Below, one piece after another: positions 1 through 5,779 of a stretch of DNA of 5,779 nt (the first letter of the stretch is position 1; each line of letters begins with the position of its first letter). Position numbers and translations under genes: made by a program. The notes beneath the pieces are model-generated. The model saw only the letters and a list, made by a program, of their open reading frames with translations, searched no databases and was not told the origin of the DNA. This stretch comes from Spirochaetia bacterium UBA5550 (lineage in GTDB: Bacteria > Spirochaetota > UBA4802 > UBA5550), in contig DINC01000306.1 in NCBI GenBank assembly GCA_002425885.1, forward strand, positions 1-5,779, given 5' to 3'.

Positions 1-149
1 ACAACTTTTATCTTCCGTTATTGTTTAACGGAATTAAAAAAGTCCATGCGTGCTTTAAAGAAATATATTTTTCTGCAACAAATTTGTCGTTTTAATCCGG
101 CTTTAAGGTCTGTTCTTATGGGAAGTTTTGTATAGGATGGTATTGATTT
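1..149. other. Leader region upstream of hemW, no recognisable gene
   Basis: No protein family is recognisable here. One + strand frame is open from the window edge to a TAG at 133-135, and another is open to a TAA at 93-95. Either could be the tail of an upstream gene, but neither shows a recognisable motif, and runs of this length arise by chance. The stretch holds a perfect 8-bp inverted repeat (13-33), a 10-bp palindrome ACAAATTTGT (78-87), and a near-repeat GCTTTAAAG/GCTTTAAGG (52-60 and 100-108). TTTAAT at 91-96 resembles a -10 box but has no convincing -35 partner, so no hemW promoter is called. Confidence 0.5.
13..33. repeat. Perfect 8-bp inverted repeat with 5-base loop
   Basis: TTCCGTTA (13-20) and TAACGGAA (26-33) are exact reverse complements around the loop TTGTT. 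On the + strand the stem is followed by TTAAAAAA rather than a T-run, and on the - strand by GATAAAAG, so it is not a standard intrinsic terminator in either direction. It could be a weak terminator or RNA-end hairpin of an upstream gene, or an operator. The repeat itself is certain; its role is not. Confidence 0.6.
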
Positions 150-1286
150 ATGAAAACTGATAAAACCGGTATTTATATACATATACCGTTCTGCAGAAAC
201 AAGTGTGATTACTGCAATTTTTATTCGGTACCGGTGGATGCGGAGAGCCTGCTTATTAGATCATATATTGAAAAGTTGAAAGAAGAGATAAATAATCTCC
301 CTGCTGGATGGTATTTGCCTGATGCTGATACTATTTATTTTGGCGGAGGGACTCCTTCAATACTGAGCCCCGGGGATATCGAAGCTCTGATTATATCTCT
401 TCGCAGTAAATTTTCGCTTTCCTGTGACGCAGAAATAACTCTTGAGATGAATCCTGAAGATTTCAGCAGGGAAAAAATCAGGGGCTACGTCAGTTGCGGT
501 GTAAACAGGATTGTTTTCGGAGTTCAGAGCCTGAATGATAATCTCCGTAAAACTCTCGGCAGGAGAGGTAAATCTGAAGTGAAAAGCAGACTGGACCTGT
601 TTTTTTCTGAATCCGGTTTTACAAAGTGTATTGATCTGATTACAGGTATCCCCGGACAGACTGAAGAAAATTGTCTTGAAGATTTAAAAATGGTAACAGA
701 TTACAGGTCTGAGCATATTTCATTATATCTCCTGTCTGTTGAAAAGGGAACGCCGCTTTCTGCGCGATTAATTCCGGATGATTTGTTTGATGAGATGCAG
801 CTGGATGTCTGGAACAGGTCTATTGATTTTCTTGCTGGTAAAGGTTATAATCATTACGAAATTTCAAATTATTCCCTGCCGGGTTTTGAGTCAGTACATA
901 ACTCTAAATACTGGCATTTTGTGCCGTATGCCGGTTTCGGGGCCGGTTCTCATTCCTTTACCGGCAGCAGGAGATATTCTAATAATATGTCAGTTGAGGA
1001 TTATATCGGCTCAAAAGATGTTCATTATACCGGTGATAAAAGAAGTGATTCGGATGTAGTTGTTGAATTTTTTATGACAGCGTTGAGGGATCTCCGGGGG
1101 TTCACTTCAGGAGATTTCAGGGCGGTTACAGGTTCAGATTTTCCCCGCGAAATTTCTCAAAGGCTTGGTTCTCTTGTTGAGAGAGGGCTGATTTCACTGA
1201 CTGACGGAAAATACTCGCTCACAAGAGAAGGGCTTTTCCGCGCAAACAGTGTAATATATGAAATAACTGAAGATTTTATCAGCTGA
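150..1286 (+). CDS. hemW: Radical SAM heme chaperone HemW
   Basis: A 378-aa cytoplasmic protein, the same length as typical HemW. HemW is a HemN-like radical SAM protein that binds heme and passes it to respiratory targets; it is often misnamed coproporphyrinogen III oxidase. The [4Fe-4S]/SAM cysteines are C15, C19 and C22 (CxxxCxxC), with F24 where true HemN has its fourth cysteine. GGGTPS lies at 65-70, the GVNRIVFGVQS segment at 117-127 and DLITGIPGQT at 162-171. The HNxxYW heme-binding motif of HemW is at 250-255 (HNSKYW), followed by GFGAGSHSF at 262-270. A HemN-type C-terminal domain covers about 300-378. The ATG at 150 is supported by an in-frame TGA at 144-146, which bars extension, although the upstream AGGA (134-137) is a rather distant 12 bases away. 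HemW rather than HemN is well supported by the cysteine pattern and HNxxYW. No terminator is visible after the stop. Confidence 0.93.
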   Translation: MKTDKTGIYIHIPFCRNKCDYCNFYSVPVDAESLLIRSYIEKLKEEINNLPAGWYLPDADTIYFGGGTPSILSPGDIEALIISLRSKFSLSCDAEITLEMNPEDFSREKIRGYVSCGVNRIVFGVQSLNDNLRKTLGRRGKSEVKSRLDLFFSESGFTKCIDLITGIPGQTEENCLEDLKMVTDYRSEHISLYLLSVEKGTPLSARLIPDDLFDEMQLDVWNRSIDFLAGKGYNHYEISNYSLPGFESVHNSKYWHFVPYAGFGAGSHSFTGSRRYSNNMSVEDYIGSKDVHYTGDKRSDSDVVVEFFMTALRDLRGFTSGDFRAVTGSDFPREISQRLGSLVERGLISLTDGKYSLTREGLFRANSVIYEITEDFIS

Positions 1287-1360
1287 TTTATAAATTCCTT
1301 ACAAAATTTCCTGCAAACATCCATTTCACTTTTACCTTTTTCGGGACATAAAATAATCCT

Positions 1361-1387
1361 TATTTATTTCATTCCTGCGGCCGATAT
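1361..1387 (+). promoter_or_regulatory. Candidate sigma-28 (FliA) promoter for the flgN operon
   Basis: GCCGATAT at 1380-1387 matches 7 of 8 bases of the sigma-28 -10 consensus GCCGATAA. At the standard 15-base spacing the -35 position (1361-1368) reads TATTTATT, only 4 of 8 against TAAAGTTT, so that half is weak. Transcription would start near 1394, about 30 bases before the preferred flgN start and just downstream of the 137-base gap after hemW. The same site also contains TATAAG (1385-1390), 5 of 6 for a sigma-70 -10, but without a good -35. Flagellar class III control of flgK/flgL operons is known in other bacteria; its use here is inferred. Confidence 0.5.
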
Positions 1388-1412
1388 AAGTTATGAATAT
1401 TCATGTTTATTC

Positions 1413-1417
1413 AGGAG
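1413..1417 (+). promoter_or_regulatory. Ribosome binding site that fixes the flgN start
   Basis: AGGAG sits 6 bases before the ATG at 1424. An in-frame ATG at 1403 has no such element at a suitable distance, and it would lie only about 9 bases from the predicted transcription start. The downstream ATG is therefore preferred. Confidence 0.75.
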
Positions 1418-1423
1418 TTAATA

Positions 1424-1921
1424 ATGCATCACATTTTTTCAAAACTTGAAAGCATACTTGCAGATGAGACAATACTCTATCATGAGATATATAATCTTGA
1501 AAAAGAGAAAACAGAAGCAGCTGTGGGGAAAAAGGGGTCTCTGATTCAGGAACTCTCTGCAAACCAGGAAAAACTGCTGTTTAAGATTGAAACTCTCGAA
1601 ACAGAGAGAGTAAAGGTTATTGATCTGATTTCAGCTAAGACTGACATAAAGCCGGGCTCAACTCTTTCCGAGATAACATCAGGAATTGACAGCGATTCAT
1701 CTGCGCGAATTATGAAAAGCGGCATTGAACTCAAAAATGTAATAATTAAACTCAGGGATAAACAGGAGTCTAATAAAAAACTTCTGCAGGATAATATTGA
1801 GTTTTTTGAAATATTAATATCTGATCTTAAGAACAGTTCTTCCCTTAAATCCGGATACGGCAGCGATGGTAAAGAGAAATCCCGTGTTGTGAATCCTGTA
1901 CTGTTCAATACAAAAGCTTAA
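1424..1921 (+). CDS. flgN: FlgN-family export chaperone for FlgK and FlgL
   Basis: A 165-aa, highly charged, almost wholly helical protein with no cysteine and no signal peptide or membrane segment. FlgN chaperones are cytoplasmic; they bind the C-terminal ends of FlgK and FlgL and deliver them to the flagellar type III export gate. Long heptad-like stretches cover about residues 1-65 and 90-135. The segment NKKLLQDNIEFFEILISDL (about 117-135) resembles the conserved FlgN helix, and the C-terminus VNPVLFNTKA after a Gly/Ser-rich linker fits the family's usual tail. FlgN sequences diverge strongly, so the call leans partly on position: it lies 11 bases upstream of flgK and is followed by flgL, its two known clients. 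An in-frame ATG at 1403 would give 172 aa but lacks a ribosome binding site. Confidence 0.82.
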   Translation: MHHIFSKLESILADETILYHEIYNLEKEKTEAAVGKKGSLIQELSANQEKLLFKIETLETERVKVIDLISAKTDIKPGSTLSEITSGIDSDSSARIMKSGIELKNVIIKLRDKQESNKKLLQDNIEFFEILISDLKNSSSLKSGYGSDGKEKSRVVNPVLFNTKA

Positions 1922-1927
1922 AGGAGG
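1922..1927 (+). promoter_or_regulatory. Strong flgK ribosome binding site
   Basis: AGGAGG lies directly after the flgN stop codon and 5 bases before the flgK ATG. It is a full match to the anti-Shine-Dalgarno core and the strongest site inside the operon, consistent with high output of a structural protein. Confidence 0.8.
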
Positions 1928-1932
1928 GAGAT

Positions 1933-3837
1933 ATGTCTTCTACATTCATGGGGCTTGAGATAAGTAAACGGGGGCTTCAGTCGCACCAGCAGGCGCTGCA
2001 TGTTACCGGGCATAATATATCAAACGCTGAGAACAAGGAGTACTCCAGACAGCGTGTAATCATCACCTCGGCAGATCCAATATATGAACCTGCTTTTAAC
2101 AGAGCAAACGTAGCGGGTCAGATAGGCCAGGGTAGTTATGTTGAAAGTATTGAAAGGATCAGGGATTCTTTTATCGATGACAGAATTGTAACAGAAAAGA
2201 ATACCATGGGTTACTGGAAGTCAAAAGATGATTTTATCTACCAGGTTGAAGCAATATATAATGAGCCCTCCGACCAGTCTATGAGAAGCAGAATGGACGC
2301 GATGTGGGCTGCATGGCAGGAACTTTCAAAATATCCTGAAGAGAGATCCACAAGAGAGGTTGTCAAGGAGAAGGGCGTTCATCTCGCTAATGAGCTGAAT
2401 AATGTTTTCAGGCAGCTTTATACACTTCGTGAAGACGCGGACAGGCAGGTAGTACAGAAGGTTGAGCAGATCAATATATACGCTGCTGATATAAGAAGCC
2501 TTAATGAAAGGATACAGAAAGCTGAAGCTTTAGGAGACAGACCTAATGATCTTATGGACAGACGGGATGCTCTTGTTGAAAAGCTCTCAGTGATAGTAAA
2601 CATCTCGGTTGGCCGCAGTGATAAGGATGAGACAATTGTATATATAGATGGAGAGAACCTTGTGCAGGGTAATATTTTCCGCCCTTTGAAAGCTGTAAAA
2701 AACCCTGACAACAACGGAATGCATGATGTAGTCTGGAAAGATACCGAAACCTCTGTATCCGTAAAAAATGGTGAGCTTGCGGGCCTTATAGAGGTGAGGG
2801 ATATTATAATCAGACAGAACATCACTGATGTTAACGCGCTTGCGATTAATCTTTCTGACCTGACAAATGAGGTACACAAAGATGGTTTCGGCAGGCGCGG
2901 ACAGACAAACCTTGAATTTTTCAGACATCTTAATATAAGCGATAACAATGAGGGGAATTTCGATCTTAACAACGACGGAGTTAATGATATTTCTGCTGTC
3001 TATAAAGTTGCAGGTAACAATAAGCTTGATGCATCTGCTGCAATAGGGATTGCAGGAACCCTGACTTTCGCGAGGAATGACAAGTTTGATTCAATTGCAG
3101 AAGTTGATTACAATGAATCTGATACAGTTAATTCTGTGATGAAAAAGATTAATGACGCGAATGTCGGTGTGGTTGCTTACATAGATCATAACGGGCATTT
3201 CGCGATTAAGGCAACAGCCGCAAAAGATGATGACAGAAAACATTTTATGATCAGGCACCTGGAGGACTCCGGCCAGTTTCTTGTGGGGCTTACCGGTGTC
3301 CTGAAGCAGAGCGGCCAGATGGGGTCCTTTGATTACAGACGTATTGATGATATAATGAAATTCATCCCGCAGCGGGAGCATATCACTATAACACCGAAAT
3401 TTAACCCTGCGGCACATATCGCAGTTTCTGACTCTGTAATGCGGGATGTGGATGTTATTGCAGCTTCGAAAGGGAAAGATGTAGGCGGTACCGGTGATTA
3501 TAATGTTACAAACGGTATCGGTGATGGAACAAATGCTCTGGAAATTGCAAGTCTCCGTCATAAAACATCCATGGTTGACACAAAAGCTACTTTTAACGAA
3601 TTCTACACAGCTCTGATTTCAAGAATAGGAAGCCAGGGTGAAGAGACCAAAAACAGGATGGAGAACCAGACAGTGATGCTGAAGAACCTTGAGAATCTCA
3701 GGGAATCGGTTTCCGGGATAAACCTTGATGAAGAGATGGCCGGGATGGTGGCATTTCAGCATGGTTACAATGCTTCTGCAAGGATGATAAGTACAATAGA
3801 CAAGATGCTTGAAACAATAATCAGGCTGGGGGCATAA
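1933..3837 (+). CDS. flgK: Flagellar hook-filament junction protein 1 (HAP1) FlgK
   Basis: FlgK forms the first junction ring between hook and filament after export through the flagellar type III apparatus; in a spirochaete this filament lies in the periplasm. The N-terminal rod/hook motif is at 25-42 (TGHNISNAENKEYSRQRV), and the FlgK hallmark MDAMWAAWQELSKYPEE is at 121-137. Helical D1 regions cover about 140-220. DGTNALEIASLRH at 531-543 and NLDEEMAGMVAFQHGYNASA at 597-616 mark the C-terminal FlgK/FlgE family helix, which closes at residue 634. Enterobacterial FlgK is near 547 aa; the extra length lies in the middle (about 330-520). That region contains a DxNxDGxxD loop (344-352) and a flagellin-IN-like module (about 372-456). 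There is no signal peptide and no cysteine. The flgL start follows after 3 bases, suggesting translational coupling. Confidence 0.96.
   Translation: MSSTFMGLEISKRGLQSHQQALHVTGHNISNAENKEYSRQRVIITSADPIYEPAFNRANVAGQIGQGSYVESIERIRDSFIDDRIVTEKNTMGYWKSKDDFIYQVEAIYNEPSDQSMRSRMDAMWAAWQELSKYPEERSTREVVKEKGVHLANELNNVFRQLYTLREDADRQVVQKVEQINIYAADIRSLNERIQKAEALGDRPNDLMDRRDALVEKLSVIVNISVGRSDKDETIVYIDGENLVQGNIFRPLKAVKNPDNNGMHDVVWKDTETSVSVKNGELAGLIEVRDIIIRQNITDVNALAINLSDLTNEVHKDGFGRRGQTNLEFFRHLNISDNNEGNFDLNNDGVNDISAVYKVAGNNKLDASAAIGIAGTLTFARNDKFDSIAEVDYNESDTVNSVMKKINDANVGVVAYIDHNGHFAIKATAAKDDDRKHFMIRHLEDSGQFLVGLTGVLKQSGQMGSFDYRRIDDIMKFIPQREHITITPKFNPAAHIAVSDSVMRDVDVIAASKGKDVGGTGDYNVTNGIGDGTNALEIASLRHKTSMVDTKATFNEFYTALISRIGSQGEETKNRMENQTVMLKNLENLRESVSGINLDEEMAGMVAFQHGYNASARMISTIDKMLETIIRLGA
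2962..2988 (+). other. DxNxDGxxD calcium-loop-like motif within FlgK
   Basis: FlgK residues 344-352 read DLNNDGVND, an exact match to the DxNxDGxxD pattern of dockerin, thrombospondin type 3 and EF-hand-like calcium loops. It lies in the variable central insert, just before the flagellin-IN-like module. The motif is visible in the sequence; calcium binding is an inference. Confidence 0.5.
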
Positions 3838-3840
3838 ATC

Positions 3841-5103
3841 ATGAATAGAATAACAAACCAGATGATCAACAATACAATGACCTATAATCTGCAGAGACAC
3901 CAGATTGATATGGACCAGTTTCAGAATCAGCTTGGTACAGGGAAAGCTGTGCGGATACCGCGTGATAATCCAATCGCGGCAACAAATCAGATGCTCTACA
4001 GAACGCGATTGAGCGAGATAGATCAATATATCAGCAATATAGGTGAAACCCAGGCAAGACTTAATGAGGTGGATACGGCGCTTCAGTCATCTCTCAGGAT
4101 CTTTCAGAGGATCAGAGAGCTTGCAGTACAGGGAGCAAACGGCATATATTCAAACTTTGAGCGTAAAGAAGCCGCTGCTGCTGAGATGAACCAGCTTCTC
4201 GAAGAACTTGTGAGTATTGCGAATCAGAAAGGTGCCACAGGGAGATCTATTTTCGGCGGATTCAATACAGGCACGGAAGAGCAGCCTAATCCTTTCGTCC
4301 CGATTTACATGACACTTACAGCGGGCCGTCAGGGTGATGCTATGATTGGTGTTGAATACAGGGGAAATATAGGGGAGCAGATTCGCGAGATAAGCAAGGG
4401 TGAATATCTTGAAGTAAATATACCCGGCAATAAAGTATTCTGGGCTACAGAGCAGACTTTAACGTCCGGTGCAGATTCTACAAACTACAGCGCCTCAAGC
4501 AACCAGGTAATTAAAATTGACGGCAAAGAGATTGAAATTGCAGCGGGTGATAATGTTGATATAATAATAGACAAGATTAATAATTCCGGAGTCAGCGTTA
4601 AGGCTTCAAAAGGGGGAATTAATAACCTTATACTCAACACGACAACGCCTCACCAGATTTGGCTTGAAGATAAAGGGAGCGGGACTGTTCTGCAGGATCT
4701 CGGCCTTGTTAATAAAAACTTTCCCCAGCCGCCGAACAATATTGATCCCACTGCATCAATAGGCGGAATGTCGATTTTTGATATGATGATTCAGGTCCGG
4801 GACGATCTCGTCAGAGGTGACCAGGAGCTTGTAGGTGGACGTGACCTCGGTCTGATAGACGGGGCGCTTGATAATATTCTGAGGCATCTTGCAGCAACAG
4901 GAGCAAGGCAGAGCAGGGCTGACGAACTTGCAAAAAGATCGGAATACGAAAAGGGTAATATCACGGAGTTATTAGCAAAAACTGAAGGTATAGATTACCC
5001 TGAAACTATAATGAACTTTAAGTGGCTTGAAAGTGTTCATGATTATGCTTTATCTGTTGGCGCAAAAACAATTAAGTCTACACTTCTCGATTTTTTAAGA
5101 TAA
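3841..5103 (+). CDS. flgL: Flagellar hook-filament junction protein 3 (HAP3) FlgL
   Basis: FlgL is the second junction protein, joining the FlgK ring to the flagellin filament; it is exported by the flagellar type III system with FlgN as chaperone. The flagellin-like N-terminal domain covers about 1-140 (MNRITNQMINNTMTYNLQ, then SNIGETQARLNEVDTALQ and a TGRSIFGG segment at 133-140). The C-terminal flagellin-like helix covers about 350-420 and ends in SVGAKTIKSTLLDFLR, the usual FlgL ending. At 420 aa it is about 100 residues longer than enterobacterial FlgL (317). The middle carries a flagellin-IN-like insert at about 221-289 that resembles one in FlgK. There is no cysteine. The start is preceded by a modest GGGGG site (3828-3832) inside the end of flgK, so expression probably depends on coupling to flgK. 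The terminal motif and position separate it from flagellin itself. Confidence 0.94.
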   Translation: MNRITNQMINNTMTYNLQRHQIDMDQFQNQLGTGKAVRIPRDNPIAATNQMLYRTRLSEIDQYISNIGETQARLNEVDTALQSSLRIFQRIRELAVQGANGIYSNFERKEAAAAEMNQLLEELVSIANQKGATGRSIFGGFNTGTEEQPNPFVPIYMTLTAGRQGDAMIGVEYRGNIGEQIREISKGEYLEVNIPGNKVFWATEQTLTSGADSTNYSASSNQVIKIDGKEIEIAAGDNVDIIIDKINNSGVSVKASKGGINNLILNTTTPHQIWLEDKGSGTVLQDLGLVNKNFPQPPNNIDPTASIGGMSIFDMMIQVRDDLVRGDQELVGGRDLGLIDGALDNILRHLAATGARQSRADELAKRSEYEKGNITELLAKTEGIDYPETIMNFKWLESVHDYALSVGAKTIKSTLLDFLR

Positions 5104-5112
5104 AATATAAAT

Positions 5113-5118
5113 AAGGAG
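5113..5118 (+). promoter_or_regulatory. Ribosome binding site that fixes the fliW TTG start
   Basis: AAGGAG lies 6 bases before the TTG at 5125. No in-frame ATG is available nearby, and the encoded N-terminus (SIKIQTKPFGEIEV) fits the family start, so TTG is the likely initiation codon. Confidence 0.8.
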
Positions 5119-5124
5119 CTGTAA

Positions 5125-5586
5125 TTGAGCATTAAAATTCAGACTAAACCTTTTGGAGAAATCGAAGTGAATGAACTTCAGGTGATTGATTTCCCTGACG
5201 GTATTCTTGGTTTCGATTTCATAAAAAAATTTGTAATACTTGACGCGGAAGATGAAGGTTCTCCATTTAAATGGATGCAGGCATTTGATGAAAAAGATCT
5301 TGCTTTCGTAATTATAAGGCCTGTCGATTTTTTAGAGAATTATGAACTTTCTATTTCACAGAATGACTTTGAAACTGTTAAAGCTGAGTCTCCGGATGAA
5401 CTGATTGTTTTTGCAATAGTCACAATACCGGATAAAGCTGAAGATATGACTGCTAATCTCCAGGGACCGATCATAATCAATCCTTCAACAAGACTCGGGA
5501 AGCAGGCGATATCTATGAGTGACCGTTATAAGGTCAGGCATAGAATACTTGACGAAATGAAACGTCATACCGGGGCAGGAGGTTAG
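5125..5586 (+). CDS. fliW: Flagellar assembly factor FliW, antagonist of CsrA
   Basis: A 153-aa cytoplasmic protein, close to the usual 130-155. In Bacillus and other bacteria FliW either binds flagellin or, when flagellin is exported, is freed to bind CsrA and lift its block on flagellin translation. Family motifs are present: the FGEIEV start region (10-15), FPDGILGF (23-30), PFKWMQA (47-53), and a conserved core from about 99 to 127 that includes ANLQGPIIIN (110-119) and ends in GKQ. No membrane segment or cysteine is seen. Translation begins at TTG, which usually lowers yield and may set its ratio to CsrA. csrA starts 3 bases after its stop, with the csrA ribosome binding site inside the last fliW codons. 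This adjacency and the motifs make the call firm. Confidence 0.95.
   Translation: MSIKIQTKPFGEIEVNELQVIDFPDGILGFDFIKKFVILDAEDEGSPFKWMQAFDEKDLAFVIIRPVDFLENYELSISQNDFETVKAESPDELIVFAIVTIPDKAEDMTANLQGPIIINPSTRLGKQAISMSDRYKVRHRILDEMKRHTGAGG
5577..5582 (+). promoter_or_regulatory. csrA ribosome binding site inside the end of fliW
   Basis: AGGAGG lies 7 bases before the csrA ATG and within the last codons of fliW, encoding part of its AGG tail. Ribosomes ending fliW would cover this site, so fliW and csrA are probably translationally coupled. The GGA core is also the base pattern CsrA recognises, which leaves room for self-repression; that is an inference. Confidence 0.75.
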
Positions 5587-5589
5587 TTT

Positions 5590-5779
5590 ATGCTCGTTCT
5601 TGCCAGGAGACTCAATGAAAGCATAATGATCGGTGATGATATTGAGGTAGTTGTAATCGATATAAAAGGTGACCAGGTAAAGCTCGGTATAAAGGCTCCA
5701 AGAAAGGTAACCGTTCATAGGAAAGAGATTTATCAGGAGATCAAACAGGAGAATATCGCTGCAATGGGTTCTGAATTTG
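5590..5779 (+). CDS. csrA: Carbon storage regulator CsrA, 3' end cut by window edge
   Basis: The first 63 codons are visible; one base of the next codon is present and no stop is reached. CsrA is a homodimeric RNA-binding protein that covers GGA-containing sites in mRNA leaders, typically the flagellin message where FliW is also present. The first strand [10 protein letters not shown] carries L4 and R6, and the binding strand around 40-47 (VTVHRKEI) keeps R44; both are key RNA-contact residues. [11 protein letters not shown] (28-38) is the family core. The C-terminal part [11 protein letters not shown] keeps N55 and extends beyond the 61 aa of E. coli CsrA, like the long Bacillus type (74 aa) that FliW binds. 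The expected full length is about 70-80 aa, which is inferred. It is the last visible gene of the operon; flagellin is not in the window. Confidence 0.95.
   Translation, partial: MLVLARRLNESIMIGDDIEVVVIDIKGDQVKLGIKAPRKVTVHRKEIYQEIKQENIAAMGSEF

Noticed and set aside
1..135. A + strand frame open from the left edge to a TAG at 133-135, as the tail of an upstream gene
   Set aside because: About 44 codons with no recognisable motif. A second + frame and a - frame are also open over much of the stretch, so chance is a sufficient explanation. The true state needs sequence left of the window.
778..1059. Second + strand frame within hemW
   Set aside because: It lies wholly inside the conserved HemW core in another frame and shows no known motif.
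150..1286. Annotation as oxygen-independent coproporphyrinogen III oxidase (HemN)
   Set aside because: The fourth cysteine of the HemN CxxxCxxCxC motif is replaced by F24, the protein is HemW length, and the HNxxYW motif of HemW is present.
1278..1294. Palindromes ATCAGCTGAT and TTTATAAA at the end of hemW as a terminator
   Set aside because: Neither has a loop, and no GC-rich stem followed by a T-run exists here.
1546..1908. Antisense open frame inside flgN
   Set aside because: It is a shadow of flgN; low-complexity Ser/Leu-rich translation with no supporting start signal.
2418..2972. Long antisense open frame (184 codons) within flgK
   Set aside because: It is a mirror of flgK codon structure; its translation is Ser/Leu/Arg-rich with no domain, and it has no ribosome binding site of note. 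The sense strand encodes a clear FlgK.
3091..4026. Antisense open frames across the end of flgK and the start of flgL
   Set aside because: The translations are rich in Cys, His and Ile with no family features and overlap strongly supported sense genes.
3841..5103. flgL product as a flagellin
   Set aside because: The LLDFLR ending, length, insert and position directly after flgK identify FlgL; flagellin genes normally end differently and lie elsewhere.
5467..5474. ACCGATCA in fliW as an internal sigma-28 -10 for csrA
   Set aside because: The match is partial and no TAAA-like -35 lies at the right spacing; it falls in a conserved coding segment (GPIIIN).

Overview
This window looks like ordinary chromosomal DNA from a motile bacterium, most likely a spirochaete. 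The moderate A/T lean, the long FlgK (634 aa) and FlgL (420 aa), the FlgK N-terminus and the order flgN-flgK-flgL-fliW-csrA all fit Treponema/Spirochaeta-type genomes. A similar order also occurs in Bacillus and its relatives, so the phylum is an inference rather than a proven point. All genes are on the + strand and all are intact, except that the last one runs off the right edge.

Layout: positions 1-149 are a leader without a recognisable gene, holding one perfect inverted repeat. Positions 150-1286 encode a HemW-type radical SAM heme chaperone. A 137-base gap follows, with no terminator that I can see but with a good match to a flagellar sigma-28 (FliA) -10 element. After that comes a tightly packed cluster: flgN (1424-1921), flgK (1933-3837), flgL (3841-5103), fliW (5125-5586, TTG start) and csrA (5590 to beyond the edge). 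Gaps inside the cluster are 11, 3, 21 and 3 bases, so it almost certainly forms one operon.

The cluster has one coherent job. FlgK and FlgL are the two hook-filament junction proteins, FlgN is their export chaperone, and FliW with CsrA form the switch that ties flagellin translation to flagellin export. The operon therefore carries late-stage assembly parts together with the regulator that acts once the junction is built. HemW is functionally unrelated and probably belongs to a separate or only partly shared transcript.

I did not find an undescribed system. The points most worth a second look are the sigma-28-like promoter before flgN, a DxNxDGxxD calcium-loop-like motif inside the variable part of FlgK, a related insert module shared by FlgK and FlgL, and the complete lack of cysteine in the five flagellar-cluster proteins.
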